From Aureispira sp050633105 (GTDB lineage Bacteria > Bacteroidota > Bacteroidia > Chitinophagales > Saprospiraceae): 64,000 nt of DNA. Of the stretch, positions 26,301 to 34,440 are shown piece after piece. The notes beneath the pieces are model-generated. The model made no database searches. It was not told the origin of the DNA and saw nothing but the letters and a program-made list of their open reading frames with translations. Position 1 is the first letter of the stretch. Each line of letters begins with the position of its first letter. A program made the translations under genes and the position numbers. Location of the stretch: NCBI GenBank assembly GCA_050633105.1, contig JBOEFW010000091.1, positions 1 to 64,000 on the forward strand, written 5' to 3'.

Positions 26301-28629
26301 ATTTATTGGTGCTAATGGGACAATACGGACGAGTGGCTCTGTTTTGATTAATAACCTGATTGAATTTAGAAATACAGGAGCTACTTGGAATTTAACCGAT
26401 GATTTGACGCTAGATAATCCTCATCATACACGACATGGGCGTCTTCGCTTGTCGTCAGGAACCTTCCGTTCTAATAACCATACCCTGAATTTATCAAATG
26501 CTTTTGAATCCTTTGGTTATGAGCCTAGACGATTGGTGCTAGGAACCTCTACGGTGAACTTATACATGAGAGGAATTTACATTAATGGAGACTATCCAGC
26601 CCCTTGGTTTATTCCAAATGGACACCGAAACATTGCTGTAGAAGGAGAAAATAGTATTATTAATGTGTTTGATAACAATCCCACAAATAGAAATCCTAGA
26701 TTATATATGGGCTACGATTCTTTAGCATATAAAGTCTTCTCTCCCAATAGTACTGGTTATAATATAAACCGCATCCAATATGGAGTAGTCAACTTTGGGG
26801 CTTCTAGTGATGAGTTATTAGTCTATGGTTATGCTGAGTACAACTTTATGAATTATGAAGGGAGTGCTAGGGTAGAAGGTTCTAACCTTATGGATAGTGT
26901 TTCTTTTGAGGGAGGCTATTTTTACCGTTTTAGAAGCCGAATGATTCAAGAGTTACGTGCGCCTCACGGTAAGATTATTTCAAGAGGATCAGGCTCTAAT
27001 TTTGTGAACATCGAAACGGTTCCTGCTGGACAAATTGCGCATTTTCATAAAGAATGGGGCGATTATTTCTGCTTAGATTATATCAAAGTAAAAGACAATA
27101 CTGCCACAAAAGGCATCAATCCCAATACAGGATTAGTGGACAATGATTTGTTCTTCTATACAGGAACGAATAGTGATAACATTGGAGGAACGGCTTTGGG
27201 GATCTGGAACTTCTCTTTGTTGTTTTCTACCCATACGGCACAGGCACCTATTGTCACGCCTTGTGAAGGGCAGGATAGTGCTGATATTACAGTTTTTATT
27301 ACAGGAAATGATTTTTATGATATTCGCTACCAATGGTACGATAGTCTAGGGAATACAGGAGCAGATACCATTCAAGTCAATGATGATGACAATGATCCGA
27401 CTACGCCATTTGCTTTTACTGTAAGAGGTCCTGTTTTATCTTCAGGGTATTATGCGTTTGATATTGCTACTTTCCGTTGTGATAAAAGAACAGCCGCTGC
27501 TTTGGATACAGCTTGGGTCTACAAATTAATACCCAATACGTTAGTCGATCAAGACCGAACAGGCAGTTGTTACTTAACAAACACGAATGATTGGGTCGAT
27601 TTTTATGACGATGTGGACGCAAAACCGATTGCTTCTTTACAAGATTTAACGAGCCCAACCGATCAAGATTCGCTCAAAAATGTCAATGTAGCTGTTTATT
27701 TAGAACCGACCGTTCGTTACCATGCTGGGCGTCCTTATCTGCCTCGTCACTGGAATATTACACCAGAAAATAATGTGGGCGCAAAAGTGCGGGTGTATTT
27801 CACTCAACAAGAGTTAAATGAACTTTACCAGCGTACGCATCATGCTTATGCTGGCTTGCCCTTTGGTGCTGGACCAGCTTATGTAGAAGTATGGAAATTT
27901 GATGCGGTACCTTATACGGCGGCAGCGATTGGATCGAGTGCCCCTACTGTGGTGCCTCATACTACAATTCCTGTAGCAGGTGCCAATGCCAAGGCGTTTA
28001 CAAATACGACAGATGTATTAGGGATAGAGTTTGAGGTAAACTCGTTTTCTCATTTTATCATTGTTCCTACTGTTCCTGTCTTGCTCTCTGCGAATTTAAT
28101 GCGTTTTGAGGCAAAAGCAACTGGTCAGCAACAAACGACCCTGACTTGGGAAATGTCTACGATGGATGATGTGGATCATTTTGAAGTTTTGCGCAGCAAT
28201 GATGGAATTAACTTTGAGCCTTTGATGGAAGAAGCGGCGACTCGTAATTTAGAATACCAAACGATTGACCATCAAGCGCTAGCGGGCTATAATTATTACC
28301 GTTTGCGTTTGCACCATGATGATGATTCTCAGACGCTTTCTGAAATCAAAGTAGTGTATTATGAGGTAACTCGTCTATTAGACATCTTTCCTAATCCTGT
28401 GAGTAAGGAAGACTTGAATATTCGTTTGTCTGCAATAGAGGAGGTGCCTTTGCGTTTGCAATGGGTGAATACTTTAGGACAGGTTGTTCAAGAACACCAA
28501 CAAACGATACAGCGGGGTACCAATATGTTTAGTGTGCCTACCAACAACTTGGCAGAGGGAATTTATGTTCTCAATATTTACCAAGGCGCAACGTTGATTG
28601 GACAACGAAAAATTTCTAAGAACGATTAA
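23398..28629 (+). CDS. giant T9SS-sorted secreted protein (1743 aa)
   Basis: The signal peptide (MKQFFILLLGSWLSTTAFAQ) is followed by about 1300 residues of repeated beta-strand-rich sequence. Three large modules each open with a similar segment (YYWVGTSSNGVQGSGDW, NHYWHNLNNWEEFDG, LYWRAHHSAPSNFEG) and contain an I-x-C/FCK-x-I-W strand. These look like beta-helix or DUF-type surface repeats. Around residue 1570 a fibronectin-like strand set (FEAKATGQQQTTLTWE, FEVLRSNDG) precedes the C-terminal sorting tail (IFPNPVSKEDLN ... GIYVLNIYQ). Surface or extracellular location by type IX secretion is expected. The role is unknown; adhesion or gliding is possible. Confidence 0.85.
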   Translation: MKQFFILLLGSWLSTTAFAQPNFDYYWVGTSSNGVQGSGDWTDLNAWRLDSLTGAIPTQVPISSNSVFFMAAAFPTVLPGATPVEITISSSVNCKNFYWDNTVPTLALPIVFQTSTAGSTGPSNISLDIYGNFDLPTASQLDFDFNGLLRFRSTALLSMIRSNGQKLLVKQVVFEGSDSTEFRLMDDLYIDDPKEYHYSRRADIDGGFCSFNRGYLNFNGQNAVLDRFWANNTTFPTRRINIANSRIQLIGHADYVWRVNFNAAGTNYASFDATGSHIIAQEPTGLAYAQQLWLGSVDYDSITIEARYYTLIRRDDPTVEHLFLNSETRFYDGLNLTVENLYLKGGLVYSFHASNNGGPKIIAENITVTGPCDRFASLVGWQGTRGHIAKKTPGGTLTLDKVILNGIEGDISTGSTYIANNSVDAGGNINWTINSNTGRDMRFRFSNATAFNHYWHNLNNWEEFDGTNWIAASCLPTPLDDVYFDLASYPPTGNRRIRVDSVAYCHDIRWANDVDNRVEFYPYLYTGLTTRVFNVYGTMELDADMRFGCVGRVIDFWGSAGDSIITKGVYIGNTCRLQCFSDYEIAGNYAGRTLQGLINSTLRSNDNRLDLGTFAVHRRQMHNVEVNLTHDRAYPFRDYGGFDLATSYTGNTTFNFWADRHFYNCNGSSTGDGRNYLYGSSCGSCAGANPPMHLPNTIFHTELFGLVYNMTVHGDLLLKERGQFHHWVSNPTYFTQVRVLGDQPGGGFNGNMTLTAGKTYIFDSYHSNRYLPTDARAIHNSKVEVAGTLTALGTCDEPIAIRTFNGNPMTWDINATNISNTFIEGMENINAPINVVNSVDGGGNTNINFVTSGPGVTLYWRAHHSAPSNFEGIWQDPGHWTTNPASLVGDSACIPSAVDTVIFDNLSYSGASNGVTIDAIAFCKTIWIKDDVAFISSNLVNPKGHLLINESLLIDVPLTQNSYTGTLSFIGANGTIRTSGSVLINNLIEFRNTGATWNLTDDLTLDNPHHTRHGRLRLSSGTFRSNNHTLNLSNAFESFGYEPRRLVLGTSTVNLYMRGIYINGDYPAPWFIPNGHRNIAVEGENSIINVFDNNPTNRNPRLYMGYDSLAYKVFSPNSTGYNINRIQYGVVNFGASSDELLVYGYAEYNFMNYEGSARVEGSNLMDSVSFEGGYFYRFRSRMIQELRAPHGKIISRGSGSNFVNIETVPAGQIAHFHKEWGDYFCLDYIKVKDNTATKGINPNTGLVDNDLFFYTGTNSDNIGGTALGIWNFSLLFSTHTAQAPIVTPCEGQDSADITVFITGNDFYDIRYQWYDSLGNTGADTIQVNDDDNDPTTPFAFTVRGPVLSSGYYAFDIATFRCDKRTAAALDTAWVYKLIPNTLVDQDRTGSCYLTNTNDWVDFYDDVDAKPIASLQDLTSPTDQDSLKNVNVAVYLEPTVRYHAGRPYLPRHWNITPENNVGAKVRVYFTQQELNELYQRTHHAYAGLPFGAGPAYVEVWKFDAVPYTAAAIGSSAPTVVPHTTIPVAGANAKAFTNTTDVLGIEFEVNSFSHFIIVPTVPVLLSANLMRFEAKATGQQQTTLTWEMSTMDDVDHFEVLRSNDGINFEPLMEEAATRNLEYQTIDHQALAGYNYYRLRLHHDDDSQTLSEIKVVYYEVTRLLDIFPNPVSKEDLNIRLSAIEEVPLRLQWVNTLGQVVQEHQQTIQRGTNMFSVPTNNLAEGIYVLNIYQGATLIGQRKISKND

Positions 28630-28659
28630 GATTACGTTAGTAGAACAAAATATTTCAAG

Positions 28660-28690
28660 GAGCGCTTCATTTTCTGAAGCGCTCTTTTTT
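28660..28690 (+). terminator. rho-independent terminator
   Basis: A perfect 10-bp stem (28660-28669 with 28675-28684) with a 5-base loop is followed by six T residues, 30 bp after the stop of the giant secreted protein gene. Confidence 0.9.
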
Positions 28691-28829
28691 GTTTTACAAC
28701 GGCCTAGACTATTAGGCAAAAAATTAAGTCATGTCAACAAAGGAATTGACTAGTCGTTGGGGGGTAAAATGTCTATATTAGTTGCTCGTTTCCCAGTTTA
28801 ATGGATTCTTTATCTAATAATCATCCAAC

Positions 28830-29432
28830 ATGTTTGTAAGAAAATTCAATTCCTCTTTTTTTGTAGGAGCCACTGCTTTATTAATAACAGCTTGTGAAGC
28901 CCCAAACAATACAACAACTATTGATGTTGTTAGAACAACTGATACGATTGTAGAAGAACCTATAGTAAAGGAGATGGTTACCCCAAAGACGACCACCAAT
29001 CCTTATCTTATTGAGAACAATACTTTTTATGGACTATCTTTAGGAATGTCAATATCTGCGCAAGCAGCACGCTTAGAGAAAGGAGTTCTGAGTGATGGGG
29101 AAAGCGATTTTGAGGTGTACTATATCAAGGGAGAAGAAGGGGAAGAATTGGGCTACATTATGCCCGATCTACGTGATGAAAGCCTTATTGGTAGCATTAT
29201 CATAACAACTGCTAAAGCGATCACCACAGATGGCCTTGCTCTTGGCAGTACGTTTAAGGATTTGCAAACTCAAACACCCAATATCCAAGTGCATGGTTCT
29301 GAAATCGAAGGGCGAACTCATGCGATTCGTGGCAACGAACTGTTCTTACTAGATCTTTATGAGGTCGCCACAGAATTGGAGGAAAATAATATTGATCCAA
29401 CTACCGTTATCAAAGCAATTACGATTCAATAA
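28830..29432 (+). CDS. hypothetical lipoprotein, paralogue A
   Basis: A 200-residue protein with a lipoprotein signal (ATALLITAC, Cys at about residue 23) and a Thr-rich linker. The C-terminal domain of about 140 residues opens NPYLIENNTFYGLSLGM and contains LEKGVL, VYYIKGEEGEELGYI and a HAIRGNELFLL block. The next gene encodes the same domain. I do not recognise the family beyond that. A tandem duplication is clear. It is probably anchored in the inner or outer membrane, with the domain in the periplasm or at the surface. Confidence 0.7.
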   Translation: MFVRKFNSSFFVGATALLITACEAPNNTTTIDVVRTTDTIVEEPIVKEMVTPKTTTNPYLIENNTFYGLSLGMSISAQAARLEKGVLSDGESDFEVYYIKGEEGEELGYIMPDLRDESLIGSIIITTAKAITTDGLALGSTFKDLQTQTPNIQVHGSEIEGRTHAIRGNELFLLDLYEVATELEENNIDPTTVIKAITIQ

Positions 29433-29449
29433 CTTTACGACCTTATCTA

Positions 29450-30094
29450 TTGGATGAGGCAATCATCTCACCTACTCTAAATACAATACCTTTGAAAGTC
29501 TATTTAACCGTTTTTTTATGTTTTGCTGCTTTTCTCTTTATCATTAATGAAGCTATAAACAGTAGGAATATGAGAATTGATGCTGCCCAAAATGTCTTAG
29601 AATTACCTATTGATAGTTTGGAGACAATAGCGTGGTCAGAAGATAACCCTTATCTAATTAAGGACCATATTTTTTGTGGTTTATCGTCTGGAATGCATTT
29701 TTCAGAGCATGGAGCACATTTGGAAAAAGGCCTGTTGATAGAAGAGGGTAGAGAGGTAGAGGTGTATTACATCCAAGGAATAGAAGGAGAGCATGTTGGA
29801 TATGTAAAGCCTCATACAAAGGATGAGCAGTGCATTGGTCAAATTACAATTACTACTCCCCAAGCGCATACGGTAGATGGTTTTAGGATTGGAAGTACCT
29901 ATGCCGCTTTAGAAAACGAGATTACTTCCATTGAAGGGCATGGGACTGAAATTAGAGGGGTAGCGTATGCTGTTCGTGGCCGGGAACTATTTTTGTTAGC
30001 TATAGAGAACCCTGTTCATGAACTTCAAGAAGGTGCCCCAGAACCCACTACAGCGGTCAAAGAAATTAAGATTAAGGAACATCGGATGGAATAA
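29450..30094 (+). CDS. hypothetical membrane-anchored protein, paralogue B
   Basis: A 214-residue product paralogous to the preceding lipoprotein: NPYLIKDHIFCGLSSGM, LEKGLL, VYYIQGIEGEHVGYV and YAVRGRELFLL align with it in order. Instead of a lipobox the N-terminus has one hydrophobic segment (residues 15-35), so it is probably anchored by a signal anchor. The likely start is the TTG at 29450, 18 bp after the previous stop, because the first in-frame ATG would remove the anchor. The pair is probably co-transcribed. Confidence 0.6.
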   Translation: MDEAIISPTLNTIPLKVYLTVFLCFAAFLFIINEAINSRNMRIDAAQNVLELPIDSLETIAWSEDNPYLIKDHIFCGLSSGMHFSEHGAHLEKGLLIEEGREVEVYYIQGIEGEHVGYVKPHTKDEQCIGQITITTPQAHTVDGFRIGSTYAALENEITSIEGHGTEIRGVAYAVRGRELFLLAIENPVHELQEGAPEPTTAVKEIKIKEHRME

Positions 30095-30183
30095 GTGGTG
30101 TAAAGTGATTATATGGTTATTGTTTATGTTAGAACCATAGTAGTTTTTATCTTGCTGCTCTACTTCATCAATCGTTACCAATT

Positions 30184-30918
30184 ATGGATCTAGTACTCCT
30201 GCTGCTGCTCTCTATTTTGCCAGGCTTTATTATCGTTTTGTACATTTACTGGCGTGATCGCCACGATAGTGAACCATTGTGGTATTTGAGTTGGTGCTTT
30301 GCTTTTGGTATGCTGAGCACTTACCCTGCGGTGCAAATGGAGACTTTTGGTATGCGCGATCTAGGTATTTACGGGACGGTTAATGATCCCTTTATGACTT
30401 TTACCTTTGCTTTTGCGGTGATTGCCTTGAGTGAGGAGTTTGTGAAATACTTATTTCTACGTTATTACATCTTCCCGAAGAAGGTGTTTGATGAGCCTAT
30501 GGACGGTATTGTCTATGCAGTCATGGTTGGAATGGGCTTTGCGACTTTAGAAAACATTCTCTATGTGGTGATTCGTCCGCAAGACATGGCAACAGCTTTC
30601 CATATTGGTTGGTTGAGAATGACTACAGCAGTGCCAGGCCACGCTATTTTTGCCATTATAATGGGGTATTTTGTAGGTTGGGCAAAATTTGCCCCTCGTT
30701 ATCAAGCCTTGTTTTTGTGGATAGGGTTGCTAGGGGCTGTTGTCGCACATGGAATCTATGATTATCTAATCTTTATGCGGATGCAAGAGTATTTGATTTT
30801 ACTTGTTTTGCTATTGGGGACGTTTATTTCTTTGTTCTTATTGAGAAAACATAGTCGCTATAGTCTTTATGGTGATAAGAATAGTGTAGAAATTGACTTA
30901 GAAAATTTTGAGAAATAA
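30184..30918 (+). CDS. prsW: PrsW family intramembrane metalloprotease
   Basis: A 244-residue polytopic protein with the PrsW signatures: EExxK at residues 84-88 (SEEFVKY), FATLEN with E123, His153 in PGHAIFAI and His189 in VVAHGIYDYL. These residues are the expected zinc ligands and catalytic glutamates of the Abi/CPBP-related clan. In Bacillus, PrsW makes site-1 cuts in an anti-sigma factor. Here the target is unknown; the ECF anti-sigma in this window lies 26 kb away. It follows the paralogous pair by 89 bp. Confidence 0.85.
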   Translation: MDLVLLLLLSILPGFIIVLYIYWRDRHDSEPLWYLSWCFAFGMLSTYPAVQMETFGMRDLGIYGTVNDPFMTFTFAFAVIALSEEFVKYLFLRYYIFPKKVFDEPMDGIVYAVMVGMGFATLENILYVVIRPQDMATAFHIGWLRMTTAVPGHAIFAIIMGYFVGWAKFAPRYQALFLWIGLLGAVVAHGIYDYLIFMRMQEYLILLVLLLGTFISLFLLRKHSRYSLYGDKNSVEIDLENFEK

Positions 30919-30925
30919 GTTAAAT

Positions 30926-30959
30926 GGAGAACAAAAAAGGCGTGTTCTCTTATTTTTTA
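30926..30959 (+). terminator. probable terminator after prsW
   Basis: A 6-bp stem (GAGAAC with GTTCTC, 30927-30932 and 30944-30949) is followed by a T-rich tract, 8 bp after the stop codon. The stem is short, so confidence is moderate. Confidence 0.5.
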
Positions 30960-31127
30960 GTCTGCTTTTGTTATGTTTTTGTCATAATATATATATAAGA
31001 GTTAGAATAGAAGACTAAGAACGAGGAAAATAACAACTACTTATGTTGTATGGATGTATAAGCGGTATCTTTCCCGTCTACCTTCCCCGTTTGTGCCAAT
31101 TTTTGGTATTACCTCAATTTATGCCTT

Positions 31128-31595
31128 ATGAAATTTTTTTTTTATTTATTTCTGTCAATTTATTGGTTAACCTATCTTCTTCCATTTGCTTATGATAGAA
31201 CTGGTTATGAAATAGAATTTGTATTATGGTCTGCTATTTTTGATAACCAACCTACTCTTTCTGGTTTTACGATTGTCTGGAGTTTGCGTTGTTTGATTAA
31301 TGCGCTCATATTAGCTGTTTGCTGGATTCGCTTGCCTCAGATTCAACGCTGGTTGTTCTTTCATATAGATGTTTCCTTTCTTTATCAATTGTTGTGTGGA
31401 TTTGCACTGGTATTGTTGGGATATGCCTTTTCTATGACCCATGTGCGCTGGAACTGGGGAGCTTTTGTTTGGGCGATTAGTGCCTTATTTACGGTTTTGT
31501 CCTATTACTGGATTCAAGATAAACCCGAAAAAATCTTACAAGAACAAAGCAAGGAGGATCTTCACCAACACCTTGTGCCATTAGAGGAGTCTTAA
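31128..31595 (+). CDS. hypothetical membrane protein, 155 aa
   Basis: Four hydrophobic segments alternate with short loops (starting KFFFYLFLSIYWLTYLL), and the tail is charged (KEDLHQHLVPLEES). The family is not recognised. It stands alone after prsW with a 209-bp gap and converges on the minus-strand DUF4097-like gene across a hairpin. It is probably an integral inner-membrane protein. Confidence 0.6.
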   Translation: MKFFFYLFLSIYWLTYLLPFAYDRTGYEIEFVLWSAIFDNQPTLSGFTIVWSLRCLINALILAVCWIRLPQIQRWLFFHIDVSFLYQLLCGFALVLLGYAFSMTHVRWNWGAFVWAISALFTVLSYYWIQDKPEKILQEQSKEDLHQHLVPLEES

Positions 31596-31601
31596 ATAAA
31601 A

Positions 31602-31631
31602 AAATCTCTTCCCTGTCAGCGGGAAGAGATT
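31602..31631 (-). terminator. terminator between convergent genes
   Basis: An 11-bp perfect stem (31603-31613 with 31621-31631) with a 7-base loop is followed on the minus strand by a run of T. It ends transcription of the exported protein gene at 31659. The plus strand side has no clear T run. Confidence 0.8.
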
Positions 31632-31658
31632 GATATATGTATATATTATTAAGAATCA

Positions 31659-32072
31659 TTAACCTTCTAATAGCTTTGCAGCATATTTTATAGTAGAGGG
31701 CAAGTAAATGGTATAATTGACAGTTTCGTGAATTTCTTCGCCTTTAATCACTACAACGTTTTTGAGGCGTTTAGTTGATAAAATCAAGACCTTACGGTCA
31801 GCGTCCATTTGTTGTTCTAATTCGTAGCGTCCTGAATTTTGCATAAACTCCAATAGATTATAATTAGAGGACGATATCTTTACAGAGGCTTCTACAATAA
31901 TTCTAGAGCCCTTAGTCGATTTAATATGGATATTTTGACTATTAACATTCAACTCTAAAGTGGTTGCTTTGAGCGCAGAGAAGGTTTGATTAAAGGTCAA
32001 ACTAGCTTGGGAAAAACTATTGGCTATTCCTATTAAGAAGAAAACAGTTATTAAGGTCAGGTTTTTAAGCAT
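31659..32072 (-). CDS. exported DUF4097-like protein
   Basis: The ATG at 32072 gives a signal peptide (MLKNLTLITVFFLIGIANSF, cut near FSQ); the open frame begins 5 codons earlier. The mature region of about 115 residues is beta-rich and resembles the start of DUF4097 adhesin-like beta-helix proteins: ELNVNSQNIHIKSTKGSRIIVEA pairs with a later YTIYLPST strand. It is shorter than typical family members, so it may be a truncated or minimal form. It is divergent from the DUF6495 gene. Confidence 0.55.
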   Translation of the reverse strand: MLKNLTLITVFFLIGIANSFSQASLTFNQTFSALKATTLELNVNSQNIHIKSTKGSRIIVEASVKISSSNYNLLEFMQNSGRYELEQQMDADRKVLILSTKRLKNVVVIKGEEIHETVNYTIYLPSTIKYAAKLLEG

Positions 32073-32300
32073 TGTCATTATATGCACGTTATGTGAAGTA
32101 AAGTAACCTAATAGTATTGATTACCTATATTCTATAATGATGCCAAAAAACAAAAGTGCCTTTATAGTGTGAAAAATCACTTTTGTTGAGCAGTGATTTG
32201 GGGGATAGTTGTGTTTTCTTACAACTAGCCGTTGGAAAAAGTGTATTTTTGCTGCGCGGATCCTTAGAGGGCGCACCATTAATTAACAATCAACAGTATT

Positions 32301-32786
32301 ATGCGATTCAGACGCCTAAAGAAGGAAGAATTAGAAGCCTTGGAAGAGGATTTTGTCCAATTTTTGGCAAGTAACCATATCACGGCTAAAGAATGGACGG
32401 CTTTGAAAGCATCCGAAAATGAAAAAGTCTACGAACTCTTGGATGTTTTCAGTGATATTGTATTCGAGAAAATCTACAGCAAAGTAGATTATTTACAACA
32501 TCGTACAAAAGATACGGTTCGTGTTTTCCATTGCCAAGAGGATAAAATTGTAATGACTGGTTTGAGGATTAGTGATGCGACTAGAGATTTGACACAACCA
32601 GAAGACATTGCTATACTGGCTGATGCTAGTCAATTGCAAGGGCCTGTCAAAATTTTCCAAATAGAAAAAGCTTACAGCAAAGAACGCGCAGAAGAAATCT
32701 TTTTGATGATAGAAAAAGATCGTTGTCAACCTGCTCCACGTTCTATGTTTGATGCCCTAATCGCTATGTATCAATCTTCTAACTAA
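32301..32786 (+). CDS. DUF6495 family protein
   Basis: A 161-residue protein with the N-terminal pattern RFRRLKKEELEALEEDF-VQFLASN and the central EKIYSKVDYL / VFHCQEDKIVMTGL block of the Bacteroidota-specific DUF6495 family. The function of the family is unknown; no signal peptide is present. It is followed at 48 bp by the NrnA-like phosphoesterase gene, a neighbour that suggests a housekeeping cluster. Confidence 0.75.
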   Translation: MRFRRLKKEELEALEEDFVQFLASNHITAKEWTALKASENEKVYELLDVFSDIVFEKIYSKVDYLQHRTKDTVRVFHCQEDKIVMTGLRISDATRDLTQPEDIAILADASQLQGPVKIFQIEKAYSKERAEEIFLMIEKDRCQPAPRSMFDALIAMYQSSN

Positions 32787-32834
32787 TGTGCCCGCATTCA
32801 TTCTTTTAACCTTCCATTACAGTAACTTGTCTTT

Positions 32835-33869
32835 ATGGCCATTCAACATAACCTAGACCAACTAGCAGAATTACTAGCTACTCCCAAACGCATTGTTATC
32901 ACGGCACATGCCAATCCCGACGGGGATGCCTTGGGATCGTCTTTGGGCTTGTATCATTACCTCAAACAAAAAGGCCATCGCCTAACAATCATTATGCCTA
33001 CCGAAATGCCAACATTCCTTAATTGGATGAAGGATTTTGATCAAATTTTGGTGTATGAGAATACTAGAAGTTTTTCTAAGCAAATCGTAAAAGAGGCCGA
33101 TATTATCTTCTCTTTGGATTACAATTCACTCAGCCGCATCGAGCAGATGCAAAGTATAGTCCGAGATAGCAAGGCGTACAAAGCTATGATTGACCACCAT
33201 TTAGAACCCAAAGACTTTTGTCAAGCGATGTTCTCTGATACAACTGCTAGCTCTACTTGTGAGCTCGTTTATCGATTCATTGATTTGTTGGGTGATTTAG
33301 AGGCGTTGAATACGGATATTCTTAATGCTTTATATGTTGGTATTTTGACGGATACAGGAGGTTTGCGTTACGCTACCTCTCCTCGTTTGTTCCGTATTGT
33401 AGCGGATATGTTGGAGCGTGGAGTAGATAATAATAAGCTCACTGACTTAGTTTTTAATGCTTATACCGTGAAGCGATTTAACTTGTTAGGGTTCTGTATT
33501 TCTGAGCGTTTAGAATACTTGGAAGGTTGTAATACAGGAATTATTGCTCTGTCGCAAGCGGATCATAAAAATTACAACATTCGAAGAGGCGACCTAGAAG
33601 GCGTTGTTAATTTCATTCTCAAAATAAGAAAGATTCGTTGTGCCGTCTTGATTGCAGAACGCCACGATATTGTGAAAATGTCCATGCGCTCCAAGGGCGA
33701 TTTTTCGGTTCAAGAAGTTTGTTCCACTTACTTCAATGGAGGAGGACACAAAAATGCTTCAGGTGGTGCCGTCAAAAAGCCTTTCCAAGAAGTAATCGAG
33801 CAGTTTAGAACGGTTATCAGAGAGCATTACAAGGAAGAATTGACCCGTGAGGTTGTCATTGAATTATAA
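32835..33869 (+). CDS. nrnA: DHH/DHHA1 phosphoesterase, NrnA-like oligoribonuclease
   Basis: A 344-residue DHH protein with the metal sites in order: HANPDGDALGS (residues 25-35), Asp95 in SLDYN, DHH at 120-122 and Asp in TDTGGLRYAT. The C-terminal DHHA1 domain ends with GGGHKNASGG. This arrangement fits NrnA, which degrades nano-RNA and pAp or linear cyclic-dinucleotide products such as pApA. Substrate choice cannot be read from the motif alone. It is probably co-transcribed with the 168-residue gene 8 bp downstream. Confidence 0.9.
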   Translation: MAIQHNLDQLAELLATPKRIVITAHANPDGDALGSSLGLYHYLKQKGHRLTIIMPTEMPTFLNWMKDFDQILVYENTRSFSKQIVKEADIIFSLDYNSLSRIEQMQSIVRDSKAYKAMIDHHLEPKDFCQAMFSDTTASSTCELVYRFIDLLGDLEALNTDILNALYVGILTDTGGLRYATSPRLFRIVADMLERGVDNNKLTDLVFNAYTVKRFNLLGFCISERLEYLEGCNTGIIALSQADHKNYNIRRGDLEGVVNFILKIRKIRCAVLIAERHDIVKMSMRSKGDFSVQEVCSTYFNGGGHKNASGGAVKKPFQEVIEQFRTVIREHYKEELTREVVIEL

Positions 33870-33877
33870 ACAAGGCT

Positions 33878-34384
33878 ATGTTTTCTTTTTTTAGAAAAAA
33901 ACCAAAGCAACAGGAGCACCCTTTGTTTGGACCACTGGTCTATCGAACCAATAGAAACAAGCAAGCAGGTTTGGCTGGTTTCTGGGAAGGCTGTTTAGAT
34001 TTGGGGTTAGACGAACCAACAAAGCTGATTATTTGGGGGGATGCGAAGACCCATCCACATCCCAAACAAGGTGCCTTGTTTAATCGGGTAGTGGAAGGAA
34101 TAGAGGATTATGTTGCGCAGTCAAAAGAAGGCTTGTGGCAGCATATCCAAGAAGAAAAAACACCCATAGCCAAAGGAACTTGGACGCTCAATCATTTGTA
34201 TTTTCAGGCCTATCCAATGTCTGCCCGTCTACAAGAAGATTTACCTGCCGCCTTACAAAATGGGGTAGCTTGGGGATTAGCTTTTGATATCGAAGGCTTG
34301 TTAGAAGAAGGACAAATGGCACAAGGTTATTCTGCCTTGGTCGATCAGGACTGGCATCCTACTTTTCCCTTTACGTATTATTAG
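33878..34384 (+). CDS. hypothetical protein, 168 aa
   Basis: I do not recognise the family. The N-terminus is basic (FSFFRKKPKQQ), followed by a beta-rich domain (GPLVYRTNRNKQ, TWTLNHLYFQAY, WGLAFDIEGLLEEG). No signal peptide or membrane segment is present. It starts 8 bp after nrnA, which suggests co-transcription. It may be a small domain found singly in Bacteroidota. A strong hairpin follows the stop. Confidence 0.65.
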   Translation: MFSFFRKKPKQQEHPLFGPLVYRTNRNKQAGLAGFWEGCLDLGLDEPTKLIIWGDAKTHPHPKQGALFNRVVEGIEDYVAQSKEGLWQHIQEEKTPIAKGTWTLNHLYFQAYPMSARLQEDLPAALQNGVAWGLAFDIEGLLEEGQMAQGYSALVDQDWHPTFPFTYY

Positions 34385-34394
34385 AACCAGATCT

Positions 34395-34432
34395 TATTTC
34401 TGCTCCTTACCACATGATAAGGAGCAGAAATA
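34395..34432. terminator. hairpin between convergent genes
   Basis: A perfect 15-bp stem (34395-34409 with 34418-34432) with an 8-base loop lies between the stops at 34384 and 34441. Neither strand has a clear T run, so it may terminate by another mechanism or protect 3' ends. Confidence 0.55.
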
Positions 34433-34440
34433 GATTCTAT

